Shown: in pieces, positions 1 to 14,000 of the stretch
Numbering within the stretch: the first letter of the stretch is position 1
Layout: every line of letters starts with the position of its first letter
From: Erythrocercus mccallii
Lineage: Eukaryota; Chordata; Aves; Passeriformes; Dicruridae
DNA length: 64,000 bases
Direction: 5' to 3'
NCBI GenBank assembly: GCA_013397435.1
Contig: VZRG01001320.1
Coordinates: 124,001-188,000, forward strand
Made by a program: the position numbers and the translations under genes
The notes under the pieces: model-generated
Database searches by the model: none
What the model saw: the letters and a program-made list of their open reading frames with translations, nothing else
Told to the model about the DNA's origin: nothing

Positions 1-2005
1 TGAATACAGAGGGCTTTATGAAAACGAAGCTTACACCAGCATTTGATAGCAGAATGGATTGAAATCTAGATTAGTGACTGCAGCAAAGAAATAGACTGAG
101 GGGCATAACCCATGGTAAAGTAATTGACCTGTTCTCTCTGCTTGTTGCTACATACCACACTGCTTTTTTAATGAAATTTTTTAAGGAATCAAATATTTCT
201 GAACACTTAGAAATATGTAAAAGTTTCTTAAAAATATGCTCAGAAATTGGATGTATTTATATAGGGTGAAGAAATATTTGCCATTAAAAGCCTTAGTTAT
301 TCTTGGTTTTGAAATATATATAATTTGAATCTGAGAACATTAATTATATAACATTATAAATAATTTTACATTAATTAACTTTTAAAATTAGTTGATTTAA
401 ACTTAATTAAACTCACTTAGAATTAAAATTGCCTTTTATGACTGCAGCTTAATTTACATCTGAAATGAATTGAGCTGCACTGAATAATTCTGAATAAGTG
501 TCCATATCTCCACACCAGGATTTAGCACAATTTGTATAATCCAGATTTACTGAATGTCTGTCAATCTGATTCTTGCAGGTGTGCATGATTCTTACTTTCT
601 ACAGTGACTGCATAAATCAGAAGGTAGTATGTCCATCACATTTTTTGAATATACTGCCAGTAATTTGTGCTTTTTCTTATACAATTTAATTTGTCTCTGG
701 CCAAAGCTGTGCTTTCTGAAACACTGAATTTGTGTGTGTGTGGTTCATACGTGTGTGTACAGATGCACAAGGGTAAAGCAGGTTGGAGCTGAAAAATCGT
801 TGGCTGTGTGGGTCTTCCTCTTAAAACTGTAATTAATGACGTGCCTATGAAGTTTTAAATTTCAGATCTGTTTTTAGGATGTGCTTATCAACTGCTTTCA
901 TTAGTGCTGTGTTACAAGTTGTAGAGATTGGTAGAGTAGCAATACCTGGAGAATTCAAGAAGAGCTCCAAATTTTTGTTGAACAGAATGAACAATAGCCT
1001 TGACTTTTGTAACCAGCCAGGCTACAGCTCACGTTGCGCTAGAAAATAATGTTTTATACCAGAGGTAGGCTCTCAGTAAACTCTGGCTGAGGGTCAGTGT
1101 GTGGTCTCCCTGGGAAGACTAACCAAGGAATTAACAAGGGGTACTAACAGTGCACATTACACTTTTACACAGTGTTAAAACAAGCTTAAGTTTGGCATAA
1201 TGGGTTTTGTTCTATGCATAGCTAGTGCTAGTGGCTCATGTTGCCCTTTACTTTTGCCTGTACCTTAACTGGAAGGCTCTGCTGAAGTTTTGCAAACCAC
1301 ATGAAATTAGGTTCACATGAGATATTACATCCATATGCTTCAGAAGCTATTAGATGCAGCTGAAAAGGTCTTCTTGGTTGTGTGCACATGTGCTAATACA
1401 AAAAGAAAAGGTAATAAGACAAGCTGGAGTTTGTGTAAATAAACGCAACTTTTTTTAAATCAGTGAAATTTATACTGTGCAGGACTGTTTCTTAATACCT
1501 GCAGACCTGATTTTTGTTTCCTGTGAAATATGAACAGAGAATTCAAATTGTTTATGTACTGTGTTTTCAAGGTAGAACTTATTTGTACATTCTGCAGTTT
1601 TTGGAATGTTTGCCAACATAGAATGTATAGACAAACATAGGGAAATACCCTAAAAGGATTTTCAAGTTCATAAGTGATTGATAGATGCAGATAAAACAGA
1701 AAGGGATATTCTATGTATTTGTACCACATTACAACCTGAGCCTGTGATATCTCAGACCTTTTTAGCTATGTATGTTGTTGACAGATGTATCTGTTGACAG
1801 ATGCGTGCAAATGTTAGAAAGAGGGACTACTTTCTGAATAGAAATTACCATGTCAAAGAAATTTTCAGGCTGATTGGGTGGGTCAAATGAATGGAAAGAA
1901 AGTCTGTCTTACAAGCTTCCCTAAATCACTGGTAAACTGGTTCCTAAAACACAGAAGGGACTTTGTTTGCCTGCTTTTATTTTTTGTTTGTTTATTTGTT
2001 TTTAG
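1..2005. other. 5' flank or leader intron of ARMC3, no gene seen
   Basis: AT-rich sequence with no convincing exon, no CpG-rich promoter block and no recognisable repeat family. It ends in a strong pyrimidine-rich tract and AG at 2004-2005, so at least its right end is intron. The untranslated first exon and promoter were not located here. Confidence 0.6.
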
Positions 2006-2048
2006 AATGGGTAAAAAAAAGAAGGAAGAGTCTCCACCCAAGGATGTG
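2006..2048 (+). CDS. ARMC3: ARMC3 coding exon 1 (start codon)
   Basis: The acceptor is a T-rich tract ending TTTTTAG at 2005, and the donor is GTG/GTAAGT at 2049. The ATG is 2007-2009, only one base into the exon. Encodes MGKKKKEESPPKDV (residues 1-14), like the lysine-rich start of human ARMC3. It ends in phase 0 and joins TTT-GAT of exon 2 to give the conserved KDV-FDPL. An open frame runs upstream through the intron, but that part has no homology and lies before the acceptor. Confidence 0.92.
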
Positions 2049-5000
2049 GTAAGTTTATGAACTGCTATGTGTTATAAAATAAACATTGCACAATTACAGG
2101 CCCAGCTCTACCATCCTTACATAGTTCCTTATTCTCCTAGTTTACCCACATTATTCTAAAAATGGCTTTTAAAGATGATTCTGTTTCTGCTTTTCTTGGA
2201 CAGCATACAAACCAGAGTGACTGGGCATGTGTAGTTCTTTGTAGAGATTGTTGTCTTTGGCAGGCATTGCAAACAGTTATGTATGAAACAATCCAGGCTT
2301 CTTTTTATTTGAAGAACAGTGTTAGCTTTCTCTTTGTAAAACTCAAAGGAGAAAGGAGACGAGCAACCTGAAATCTGCCTGTCTTTTCAACTGTGAAGAC
2401 ATTCTCTTTCTTTAAGGATGAAAGAGTTAAAAGCTTAGATGGATCTACAGTTTCTTACTGAATACAAAATTTGACAAATATTTTGAATAACACTACATAC
2501 TCTGTTTCTTTTGCAAATATATACAGTCTTAAGAGGCAGTTTAGGTTTTTCTGTTGTCATTGGAAGTACAGTGAAAAGTACAAGAGCTGAAGCCAAATAT
2601 AGAATAATGGTGATAGTGAGACTTTTTTTTCCAAAAGATGGAGGTTAAGCATCTGACACTAGCACACTCAAGAGTTTCTGTAAATTCACAAGGTATGAAG
2701 AGGCCCCCCAAAAAGATAATTGTTCAAAATATAACTATTTTTTAAAGTTTATTTTCTTCAGAAAGAAGTAGAGGAAATACCAAAACATTTAAGTACCTTA
2801 TAAATTCTGTGTCAAATAACAACCAAATTAATGAAAATAGGGACCTCAATGAGTCCCACAGAGGGAGTCCCCTCTCCCTCAATGAGTCCCAGAAAATGCA
2901 AAGTTCAGTACACTGTTTAAAAAAAAACCCAATGGATTTGAGTGTAAAGAGTTGTAGTACTGCCAGAGCTTTTTCAAAGGTCACAGAAAATGTAGTCAGC
3001 AAAATCTACATTGCAATTTCAATATTAAATAAATAAAAATAGTTTTGACTAAGACAGTAATATCCAATAGCCTTGATGTCACTGAGATATAGCAGTTGAC
3101 ATCAGGTTTACCTAGCCCTGGAAAAGTGAATATTGCAAGTGTAATTCATAACCTTCAATCAATAATGAATCCTTACAAAAGGAAATTACATAAAACCTCA
3201 ATGTAACTTCTATCTGTATAAAATAACTTAGAAAACCAGGAGTCACAAAGAAGGTGTATGTGGATAAGTCTAATTAAAGGAGGCATGAAGAATTAAAACT
3301 AAGTATCTTTGCAGCCTGAGAAAATGTTTGAAAGGCATGACAACACATTTAAGTCATACAGATGAGCTGAAGTAATAAAAGTTGACTTCTTCAGTAAACA
3401 GCTAGAAAATCAGTAGATACAGCACCACAATTCTATATCCAAAAGATATTATTAGATTTTCTAGAGAAAACAGTGGTAGAGTGTACTAGGTACTACAATA
3501 ACCTGTGAATACACAGAAAAAGTCAATAAAACTATCAAAAGGAACGAATTGGAAAGAGTGAATTCCAGATGGCATCTACAACTCTTGTCTTAGTTTTTAC
3601 CCTTCTTGTACTTCAGGCTAGCATATCTATTCTGACAGTTGTAGCAGGAGAAATGCTTCATATCAAGACAATATTAAACATGAAAATAGATAATTGTAAC
3701 TATTAATGAAGAAAATCTTACCATTATGAGAATTTTGTTAATAATGATTTTGTAAAATCTAATCTGAAAACTTTGAATTTCACCTGGGTATTTCAGATGG
3801 CAGGAAATGAGATGCAGACAAAATAAAAGATGTATTAGCTATTATCTTGTGATTGATAATCTGTTTATGAAAATGTCAAGTCCACAGAAAGCCTTGAGAT
3901 AATGTAGACGGGCTTATAAAAGAAGGCCTTTGTGCATGTGGAGTGCTCTGAGAATATATGGTACTGCAGATGACCACTAATTTTTTATAGATTTCTATGA
4001 ACAGGTGAGAAATATCTCTTAGCCTAGGCACTGCTTATGTTTCAGAAAGTATTCCTGAGGATTCTGTTTTCACTGCCTTTCATAATTAGACTTCTACTCT
4101 TCTCTGTTCTGAGAGTTGGTCTCCAAGAGGAAAACCATTGCTTTGAACCTTTATATGAATGACTTAAGACAGTAATTCAGGCAGACAAAATATGCTAGCT
4201 TTGACATAGATTGATAGGAACTTTTTACATGATATCTACATTAAGTTTGGCCTAGACAATAATATTATTTGATCATCAGCTGGGTCATGGGGATTGAAAG
4301 GGGACCCTATTATCCCTAGAGAAAATACTGAAGTGTTATCACTTAAAGAAAGCTATAGATACCTGAATAGTTTTGAAAATGTCTTCGTTCACAAGACTGA
4401 TGTTAAAAAAAACCCAGAGTGCATTAATTGGCACTGTCAGTTCCTGAAATTATCTCCACCTTGTTTTGATTAATGCCTAAATATTAATTTGACTTGACTT
4501 CAGTGAGGCTTTCAATACTGCCTCTTGTAACATCCTCATAGGTAAACTGGTGAAATACAGACAAGATAGACAGTGTAAATGAACCAAAAGGTAACTGGAC
4601 TGACAGGCTGAGAGGGTTGTGATCAGCAGCCTGAGATCCTGTTAGAGGTCAGGCACTTGTGTTGTGTGTGCGCCAGGGGCTGATCCAGAAGATATTGTTC
4701 AACCTCTTCCTTAGTGACCTGAGTGATGGGACAGATTGCACCCCCAGCAAGTTTGCAGAAGATATGAAATTAAGAGGAGTGATTGACAGACCAGATGGTT
4801 GTGCAGCCAGTCAGGGGAACCGCAACAATTTCCTAGAGAAATAGGAAATTGGGAATTTAATTAAGTTCAATAAAGGGAAGTGGCAAAGTCCTGCACCTGG
4901 GGGAAGAATATGCAGCACAGACTGGGTGATGGTCAGCTGGAAAGCAGATTTACAGGAAAGAACCTGGTGATTCTGGTGGACATGCACCAGCAATGTGAAC

Positions 5001-8000
5001 TTGGGACAAAGGAAGCTAACAAAATCCTGGGCATTAAGCAGAGTGTTGCCAGCAACTTGAGAGAAGGGACTCGTCTTTCACTCAGTATTGGTGAGTGGGA
5101 CCACACCTGGAGTGCTGTGTCCTGTTCTGGGTTCTCTGGTACAAGAGAGACAAGGCCTTACTGGAACAAAGTCTTGGAGCATTTGTCATAGGAAGAGAGA
5201 CTGCTCAGTCTTGAGAGAAGGCTTGGAGGGGTCTTGTCAGTGTAAAAATTGCTAATGGGAAGAAGTAAAGAAATCAGTCCAGGCTCTTCTCAGTGGTGCC
5301 CCGTGAAAAGATGAGAGGTAGTAGACACAAATAGAAATGCAGGAGGTTTCCATTTAAGCATAAGAAAAAAGTTTTTTTTTACTGTAGCAATGATGGAGCA
5401 TGGCACAGGTTATCCAGGGAGCTTGTGGAGTCTCCACCCTTGGGGATACTTAAAATCAGACTGTGTTACTAGCCCTGAGATTTAGCTCACCCTGCTCTGA
5501 ACAGAGCAGTTGGACCAGACTGTCTTGGAGGTGCCTTCTAACATCAACTATTTGTGATTCAGTAGAATATCTCACAGAACTGAAAGAATTAGTACATCCA
5601 GGTATCTGCTAAATCTGTTTTTTTAGGTAAAGGAAAAGGGATTAAGGATAGAAAAGATATTTGTAGTGCTTCTGAAGATTCTATGAGAGGTGAAAGGTTA
5701 AAACTGATCTTAAATCAAATTTAAGGGATTAAAAAAACCCAGCCTGAATAAACAATAGAATAATAGCAGATAAATGCATCCTTCAAAAAGTGGGATTTTC
5801 ATCCAAATGGGAAAAAAAAAGTACTTCCACTCCCAAATGAGAAGTAAAAGCACTAAGTCACCCTGCATCAAAATATTTTGGGAGAAACTAACAAAAATAA
5901 AAAACTAGCAGTAAAACTTTTTTAAACTGACTAGATGCAAACACTTCTAAGGGGAGACACTGTTAGGTGATTGCAGTCATGAAAGAAAAGCAAAAATATT
6001 TATTTCTGTGTTGAAAGACAAAGCAGTGTAGTAATCACTACAATAAATGTGATAAAATTGTCCAAGTAGGAATAAATAGCATTTTCCCAAGTCTTGTGCT
6101 AAATGAAAGATAGCTAACATCTGAAAATGCGGTGCTAGAAGAATGGATGGCAGAAAATTTAATTTTCAAAAGGAAATACAGCAATAATTACACAAAGTTT
6201 ATCTTCTGTGCTGTGTTAATTGGTAGAAATAGTTCTTGAAAAAAACCAAACCTAATCCATGGATAAATATGATAGTAATGGGGAAGAATCAATAGTGCTT
6301 ATATAGAGGAAATCTTGAGCTATGAAATCTACGTGAGTTCTTCAGAGGAGTCAGTAAGCAAGTAGATAATAATGTTCTGACTGATACAGTTACTCAGCTT
6401 TTTCAAAAGTTTTCAGACCAGGCTTTTTACTCACATAAACATGGACAGGTAAAAAGAAAATCCTCTCCTAGCAATAATGTCTGATTATAAAATAGGAAGC
6501 AAAGGTGAGAAAACAAGCTTTGTTCGGATTTCATAATGGAGAGAATTGCTAGTCATGGGGTTTTTATTCTGCATCTGTGTTATCCAGTGTGCCAGAATTA
6601 ATGTGGATATTTTCATGAAAGTGGCATCCCGTTCCTAAGTAGGAGAAAGTGACTAAGTGCAAAATTTCAAATTCCAGAAATAAAAGACAAAACATAGTGT
6701 TACTAGCAAATGCCATATACATGCACATGAATGCCATTTACAGTTCTGGTATTTCCATCACAAAAAGGTACAGGTGAAGTATAGAAAGATACCAGAATGT
6801 GTCGTTGTTGAGGTGGTCACAACACAAAGCAGACACCAGAATGTCTCAATATTACTGGTTGGTGGCTCACCTGCTTCCAGGTGTCTTGATAATAAAAAAT
6901 CAGGTCTGGACCTCTCTGTGGCTTCTACACGCCACTCTCAGCTCCACCAACGCCACCTCCCCCACTCTCCTCCCAGTGGGTCAATGTCACCAGTCACTAG
7001 GACCTCATATGGGTCCAGAAGTTGAGATGGACACTGCACTCAAAGTGCTTCATTAAAAAACATCAGAAGGCTCCAAACAGCAGCACTTCATTATCTAAAA
7101 GTCTCTCATACCTTTTCTCTGTAGCCTCCCAAGTCCAGCTCCACACAGCTCTCCTCCTGTCCCTTCCTCCTCTCAGCACAGCCAACAGACTCCAAGCGAC
7201 TCTCTCCCAGCTAACTCACTTTTATCACACCCATAGCTGGGAGGGCAAGGCTGTTCCCACTCTTTGGTAATTAACACAGCTGCAATGTATCAGGGGCAAG
7301 ATTGCCTTCAGCACTATCTGTCCTCCTACAAGAATGAACGAAGAATGAACTAAGAAAGACAGCAAGAACAGACAGGATGGCCTCTGTTTTAGGAAAGATC
7401 AAAGGGAGTAGGTTTCTTCATTCCCAGAAGGAATCACTGTGAAGAGGAATACCATAGAAACTTACAAAATTATGAATATACAGGGAAGGCAAATGAGTGT
7501 AATTTATTTCACTTTTTCTTATAGTGAATGAACTGTGGAGGATAGATAAAATTATCAGGTGGAATGTTTAAAACAAAGAAGAGGCACAGTTATTTTATGA
7601 CTCTTTAATTATAACACTTGTGTCTCAGAATATTAAGGATGTTAAAATACAGATGGCTTCAAAGTAATGTAGCAAATTTTTCTTGGACTTTTTGAACACA
7701 GAGAAAAAATCACAAGGCTCTCCAGTTCTCTAGGTTGCTGAGCTGGTATCTGAGAGGAACCATAAGTAAAATTTAATAGTCTGCTTGCCCACACCTGTTA
7801 CCCAGCCCTTGTCAGAGACAGGATGCTGGCTAGGTGGGTCTTTGGTCTGACTGGAAACATATTTTATATTACATTCAATTTCAAATAAATTAAATTAAAG
7901 GCAGCATAAAAAAAACCCCAAAAAACAAAGAACCAAAACAACCCCCCCCCCAAACCTAACAGAAACAAACAAACAAAAACCCCAAAACCTCCCAAAACCA

Positions 8001-11000
8001 AAAAACTCCAAACCAAAACCAAACCCCAAATACTCTTCAGTTTCTTATGGCTTTGAGGTCAAATGTACACAAAACTCAAGATCAAAGACATGATATAGCT
8101 TTCTTTGTCATTTAAGTTGCTATTTTCTTAATACAAACTAAATGATGGAAATGTTGTTGCTTATAAATTAGTTAAATTTCCGTGTTTAATTCAAGGTTCT
8201 TTGTAAATTCAAGTATATTATTCTAGCACATAATGTCCCGTATGTGCCGTTACAGAAAGAGTGTGTAATGATATATGAAGTTTCAGAAGCAAGCCTTGGA
8301 TTAAAAAAAAAAAAAAAAAAGATGGAACACTAGCTATGCTGACATTATGATAAGGAGAAGTCATAACCAGTTCTATGACAGTTTTCATGAACATTACCTC
8401 CCAGCAAATCACAGAATCACAAAGTGGGTCAGGTTGGAAGGGACCACAGTTGTCATCTGGTCCAACCTCCCTGCTCAGGCAGGGTTATCCTGGAGCACAT
8501 TGCACAGGATTGCATCCAGATGGTTCTTGGGTATTTCCAGTGAGGGAGACTCTGCAACCTGTTCCAGTACACAATCACCACACAGTCAAGAAATTCTTCC
8601 TCAATCACTCACTTGTTCAGGCTTCTGACTCTTAAAGATATATTGAATTCAGTGACTATATTTACTGTGTTTTAAGCACAAAAGTGCTTTTAATAGGAAA
8701 GTGCCTATTAAATATTTCATAGAGTAATAGCAAATCTAATGTCTAATCAAATGGGTAGAGATGAGACTAATTTCACTCTGCTCATGTGCCAGCCTGTCAT
8801 TAAATCCTAGAAATTTTCATTGAGTTTGGTTTTATATAATTACTTGTTAACGTGAGATATGCTGAAAATGGAGCAATGCAATTGTGACTTTGGTATTAGC
8901 TCAGTGTATAAATAACTGAGATTTAAAACTCTTATTTCATCTTTCATTTCTTATTGAACTTCATCTGAGATCAGTATTGGTGTTTATCTGAAGAGCTACC
9001 AGCCTTTTCTAAAACTTGGAGTTTTATCCCATCACCAAGTATTTGACCAAACTCAGGAACTATGTTTGTGTTTAAATGATAGCACTTAACTGAGGATCAT
9101 GTTCTGTCCATGCAAAGACCAAAATGTGCAGAAGTAGAGAAGTATGAAGAAGCTAAAGGGACTTTCAGTCACCTCTAAATTCTCCCATAGGTAGAATAAG
9201 CTGTGATAAGCTGAATTGTTTTGCTTCATTACAATCCAAAAAGAAAATTCCCATAAATAATTCCATCATTTTAGGCCCATCCTTAAGATGTGACTTGCAC
9301 CTCTATGCTATTATTTGATTTAATTCCCATTGCAGAGTCATTATGAGGAAAAATGACTTATGGTCAGTAAGGTGATTCTATTTGTTTTAGAAAGAGGCTT
9401 TATTCCATGACTTGGCCCATCCCTCCAGCTTGTCACAGCAAGCAAGAAATTGGACAGTTTCTTCAGATTTTATATTTGATTGAAGCTAGGTTAAGTTAGT
9501 TAAGCACATTAGGCCGAGCAATGGAACTTGTATGTTGACCTTGCTGCCTACTGAATTGTGTGATCTGTCACTTAGATTTAAAAACTAATTAAAAACATGA
9601 ATTTAAAAGTCTTGGTATTAGTATTATATTTTGCCTTATTTTTGAGCAAGTCAGAAAAGAGAGAAGATAAAACCTTTCTCTGTGTTTGTTTTTCTTCTAA
9701 CACAATCAGAATTTTTTTTAGATTTGCCCCCCATAATTTCCTTCCTTGACAACTGATTTGTATGTATCTTCATACCTTCATTGTTCAACATGTGCCTCAA
9801 CATGTTTTTTAATGAAGTAAAAAAATAATTGAAATTTGTAAATATATATGTATATAGTGTATATATATACATACATGTGTATATTTTAAAATTAATGTGT
9901 ATTGCTGTCTTATAATCTGCTATATTTTAAAAATGAATATGTTGTTTTTGAGGAACTGCATGACTCCAGTATCTATTAGTTTCTGTATGTAACACAGATA
10001 TGGTATAGGCCTGAAGTGTGAGGATAGAAGACAGTTTTTCCATACTAAACAATTAGTTTAAATCCAGGGAAGCCTAAAACTTTTTAATAGAGAGTAGAAT
10101 TTTCAGAATACCTTGAGTCTTCTTAAGAAATAAGATGCTTTTTTAGACGATTCCCTTGCTCAAATGATGTTAGTCTTAAGGAGTCTATTATGAGGGTGAA
10201 AATTGTCTGATTTGTTGGAAGATTTCTTTCTGCATGAAAGAGCTCAGAAATGAAAATGAAACCTTTGTATCATTTCTAGCTGGGCGAGCAGGAATTATAT
10301 CTTGGAAATACTTCATCTAATACAGGATCATGGTGGGCTGATGAACCGACTTGACAAAGGCACAGAAAGTGTTCTTCTATTTTTAAGCAGCCACAAAGTG
10401 ATATTGCCACAGAGTAACCAAGTCCTCTTCCTTGTACTGCCCAAGTCCACGGGCTCTGTGTACAGCTGCTCAAAAGAAACTTCTCATGTCTGATTGTGAA
10501 GTTGCAAAATGCTCTTACATGTACAACAACTACATAGTTTGCTACCTTCAAAATTTTCTAGATTTGCAGAGAAGTATGAAGGTTTTCCCAAAATCCTCAT
10601 ACGTGATGAAATCATGGTTATGTTTGTTTGGAAGTCACTTATTCTTTCTAATTTTTCAACAATGTCTCTAATTGTTATTTAAAAAGTCAGACTTCTCCAA
10701 GGAAACGGCAGCTCATTAATATTTCTGATTCTGTGTAGGTATCAAACAAGATTTTATTTTTAATGAATTGAGGGAGTCTACTGCAGCACACAGGAAGATT
10801 CAGTACAAATCCAATTTTTCTTACCCTTTTTGTTTTGTTTTGTTTTTAGTTTGATCCTTTATTGATTGAAAGCAAAACACCAGCAACAGTTGTGCTAATG
10901 CTTAGTTCTCCTGAAAATGAAGTTTTGGCCAAAGCATGTGATGCTCTATATAAATTTGCATCAAAAGGTTAGTCTTTTTGCAATGAACCTTGTTTTGCAC

Positions 11001-14000
11001 TGCTTAGATTTTGATAGTAGTTCGCAATTCTTTAGTTTCCTAGCATTGAAATCTTACTTTCTCTTCAAAGGTGTCTCTTGAAGTTTTGGAGGGTTTTCTG
11101 AAATATCTGTCCAACCTGTACTTGCAGTAATAAAGAAGTCTTGTAGTTTGCATGAAGGAAACTTTTATAATTTTGTTGGAGAATTTTATATTCACTGTTT
11201 TAAATATAACATAGATATGTTTTTTTATGAGCAACAGATCTGCACTTAGGAAAGAATTATATTTTTTATGTTACAGTTTGAAACTTCTGTACCAGTGTAG
11301 TAAGTTTAAGCTTCAGTTTTCAATGAAAGGAACTTCTTAGCTTTTTTCTGTTATTTTTACATAGAATTGTTGTGTTGGTATTTCTGTGCAGGTGATTCTT
11401 CGGAGACTGCTCAGCCTCCTTTATCAAGCTTATTTCTGTATGAGTTAGGAATCTAACAAGTCTCCAAGATTCCAAATCTTCCAAAAGTCCCTGTATTATC
11501 TATAGCTAAACATCATGTTCAAGCTACTCAAGAAACAAACAACTTTATAACAAAGGCTCAAATTTATGTAGCACATAATTTCCTAAGTTGTCTCCTACTT
11601 ATTATTATTCCATGTTATTCAATGTTAGTCAATCAAATTGGTATACACTGGTAGTATTCTTGCTCTGATTAATCTAATTTAATTTCAATTTAATTTATGT
11701 TTTCTTAAAAATTATGCATTTATATGCTGATTATTACACTGATGTAAATTACTAGCACTGCTGAAGTTGTGAGAGAAGAGCTGAACGCTTTGACGGGTGG
11801 CTAGGGGTCACTGAGTTCTGAAAGATGTGTAGGTTTTGCTTAATATGGCAAGCTTGGCTGAGGGCATGAGATCAAATTCTGAATATGTGAGGAGAGAATG
11901 TGGACTGCTGGGAGACAGCTATGAACCATAAACTCTTGGTAGCTCCTTCCCTCCTGTCCACAATAAAATATGTCACACTGCAGGAAAATAGATGTTTATA
12001 CTAAAAGAATAATCCTTTATATAATAATAATGTAGATATTCCTGTAATCTTCCAGAAGACTAGCCTGTAACTTTCACAAGAGAAGGGTGGTGTAACATGA
12101 GAGAAGGAGTTGTTAATTAATGGTAGTTAATCTATTTTTTTAGAGTGTTGCTAATAAATTAAGTCCCATCCCTCAATAAAAATACTTCCTCCATTTTAAT
12201 CATATCTTGGCCTGAGAATGAGCATAGATTTCCAGTTTCCTCTCACATTGCTCACTTGTAGCTAGGAAGGGCAGGCATGGTTCATTAGAAAATGTATTAT
12301 AAAGCTGTTGTGGGAACTGAGAATAGGAGTAGGATTGGGATTGTGTTTCTTAGAGTTTGTGTGTGTTTTGCATGAATGGGAACAGAAGGCTGTAATCTCA
12401 TGAACTCCTCTGTTCTTTGTTTGTCCAGCACTTATTTAGCTACAAAGCACTTCATTATCAGGTGGTAGAAATCTCAGGTAGGGATTAATGATACAAATCC
12501 TGGTAGCTGCTTTCCTTGAGGGATAGTAAAGATCCACAGAATTATTGAACTGTTATTTTGAGGGAAATGAAATTGGGAGGCAAGAAAAGAGGAAAATAAA
12601 ATGCATTCACCTGATATTGTTCACCTGTACTTTGCTAAGTAGAAAGCTTTCCTTTGTACTTCCACTGCAGTCTCTAACAAATGAGTGGTGTGTTCAATAG
12701 CCAGAATCATCCTTTGCTTTAAAAATGTGAATTAATCTGAGATACTATTAATCCTTGAAACTATTTGACACATATTTGGGATGTAAATTAGATTACCTCC
12801 AAAGAACGTGTCAGGCCTCTGTTCTTTGATTCTACTGTCCAGTAAAAGATTGGTAGTGGTTTTACCTTGATTCATTAGAACTGTAGGGTTGCTGGCCTTT
12901 TTCTTGGGCTTTTAACCCAGTTCCTTTTCAGATGATGAAAACAAAGTGACACTTCTCCGTCTTGGAGCATTGGAACATCTGTATAAACTCCTCTCACATG
13001 AAGATCCGCTTGTACGCAGAAATGCCGTCATGGTATTTGGCATCATGGCTTCTAATCGTAAGAGTCTCAGGGTTTTACTATTTTTCACTGTGTTGTCATC
13101 AAAACAAGAGGTTGATCATGTCAAAAAATCCTATATTAATGGCCCAGAATAAAGTGTAAGTGATGTAAGGTTGAGTTTCAGTGGCTGTTATTTTTATAGT
13201 GCTTTATAGACCTATAATTTTATAGTGCTTTATAGACCTATATCTGATTAATGTAATTAAACAGGTCTTAAGTTTGGTGAATGTTTTACCCAGTTGTCTT
13301 CCATGAGGATATTCCAACGACACTCTAAGTCTTTTCATCAACTGCTACCTGCTTGTCATGCTGCACTGGACCTTACCCTCTTAGGTTACTTTTAATTTGG
13401 CATTAGCATATCGTCAGTGGTGCTGCACAAACATGGATTTGAATGAACAAATATCTCCCATTTATATTCACATCTTAATTGGTTTTTTATTTAAAAGTAA
13501 ATTAAACTCATACCTTTTTTTTCTTATATTTCAACATGTTGGATATGTTGATAATAACAACACAGCCCTGTAGGATCACATGAAGTCTGTCTCAAAGAAT
13601 ATTACTTGATTTTTCTATCCAAGGCTTGAGGTTTTGCTAGTCTGCCACTGACAACATAAAAAAAATGCAATCTGAAAGTCTTTACTGTGATTTTAGTAAG
13701 ATTTGTGTAATTCATGTTGTCCATTTGCTGTGTGGGCTGGCGTTAGCATAAAATTGTAAAATGATGGCTTGAAAACTGAATAACAGAAGGATTGCTTTTA
13801 ATTTGATAATTTTAACCACAAACAATTTTAGCTATTGGGTTATGACTTCTTTGGCAACTAAAATTGTGCAATATTTAATCAGAACCTACTAGATGCAAGT
13901 ATTCTGAATAAAGTTTCAATGAAATATAGAGGAACTTCATATGTATCAAATGTCAAATAATGTCATCTGCTACTTGAAAGTTTCTGGTTTTTTGGGTTTT

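Larger units (their letters stand above)
2049..10849 (+). other. ARMC3 intron 1 (8.8 kb)
   Basis: Contains an old CR1 fragment (about 4485-5562), an ERVL-like solo LTR (about 6798-7330), an A/C-rich tract (7907-8033), an 18-bp A run (8303-8320), a reversed CR1 tail (8408-8622) and an AT-alternating tract (9841-9884). The rest, including 2049-4480, 5563-6790 and 8623-10830, shows nothing I recognise. It ends in repeated TGTTT units forming the pyrimidine tract of exon 2. Confidence 0.85.

Noticed and set aside
1878..2006. In-frame upstream extension of the ARMC3 start
   Set aside because: It runs through the pyrimidine tract and acceptor AG, encodes a phenylalanine run, and human ARMC3 starts at MGKK.
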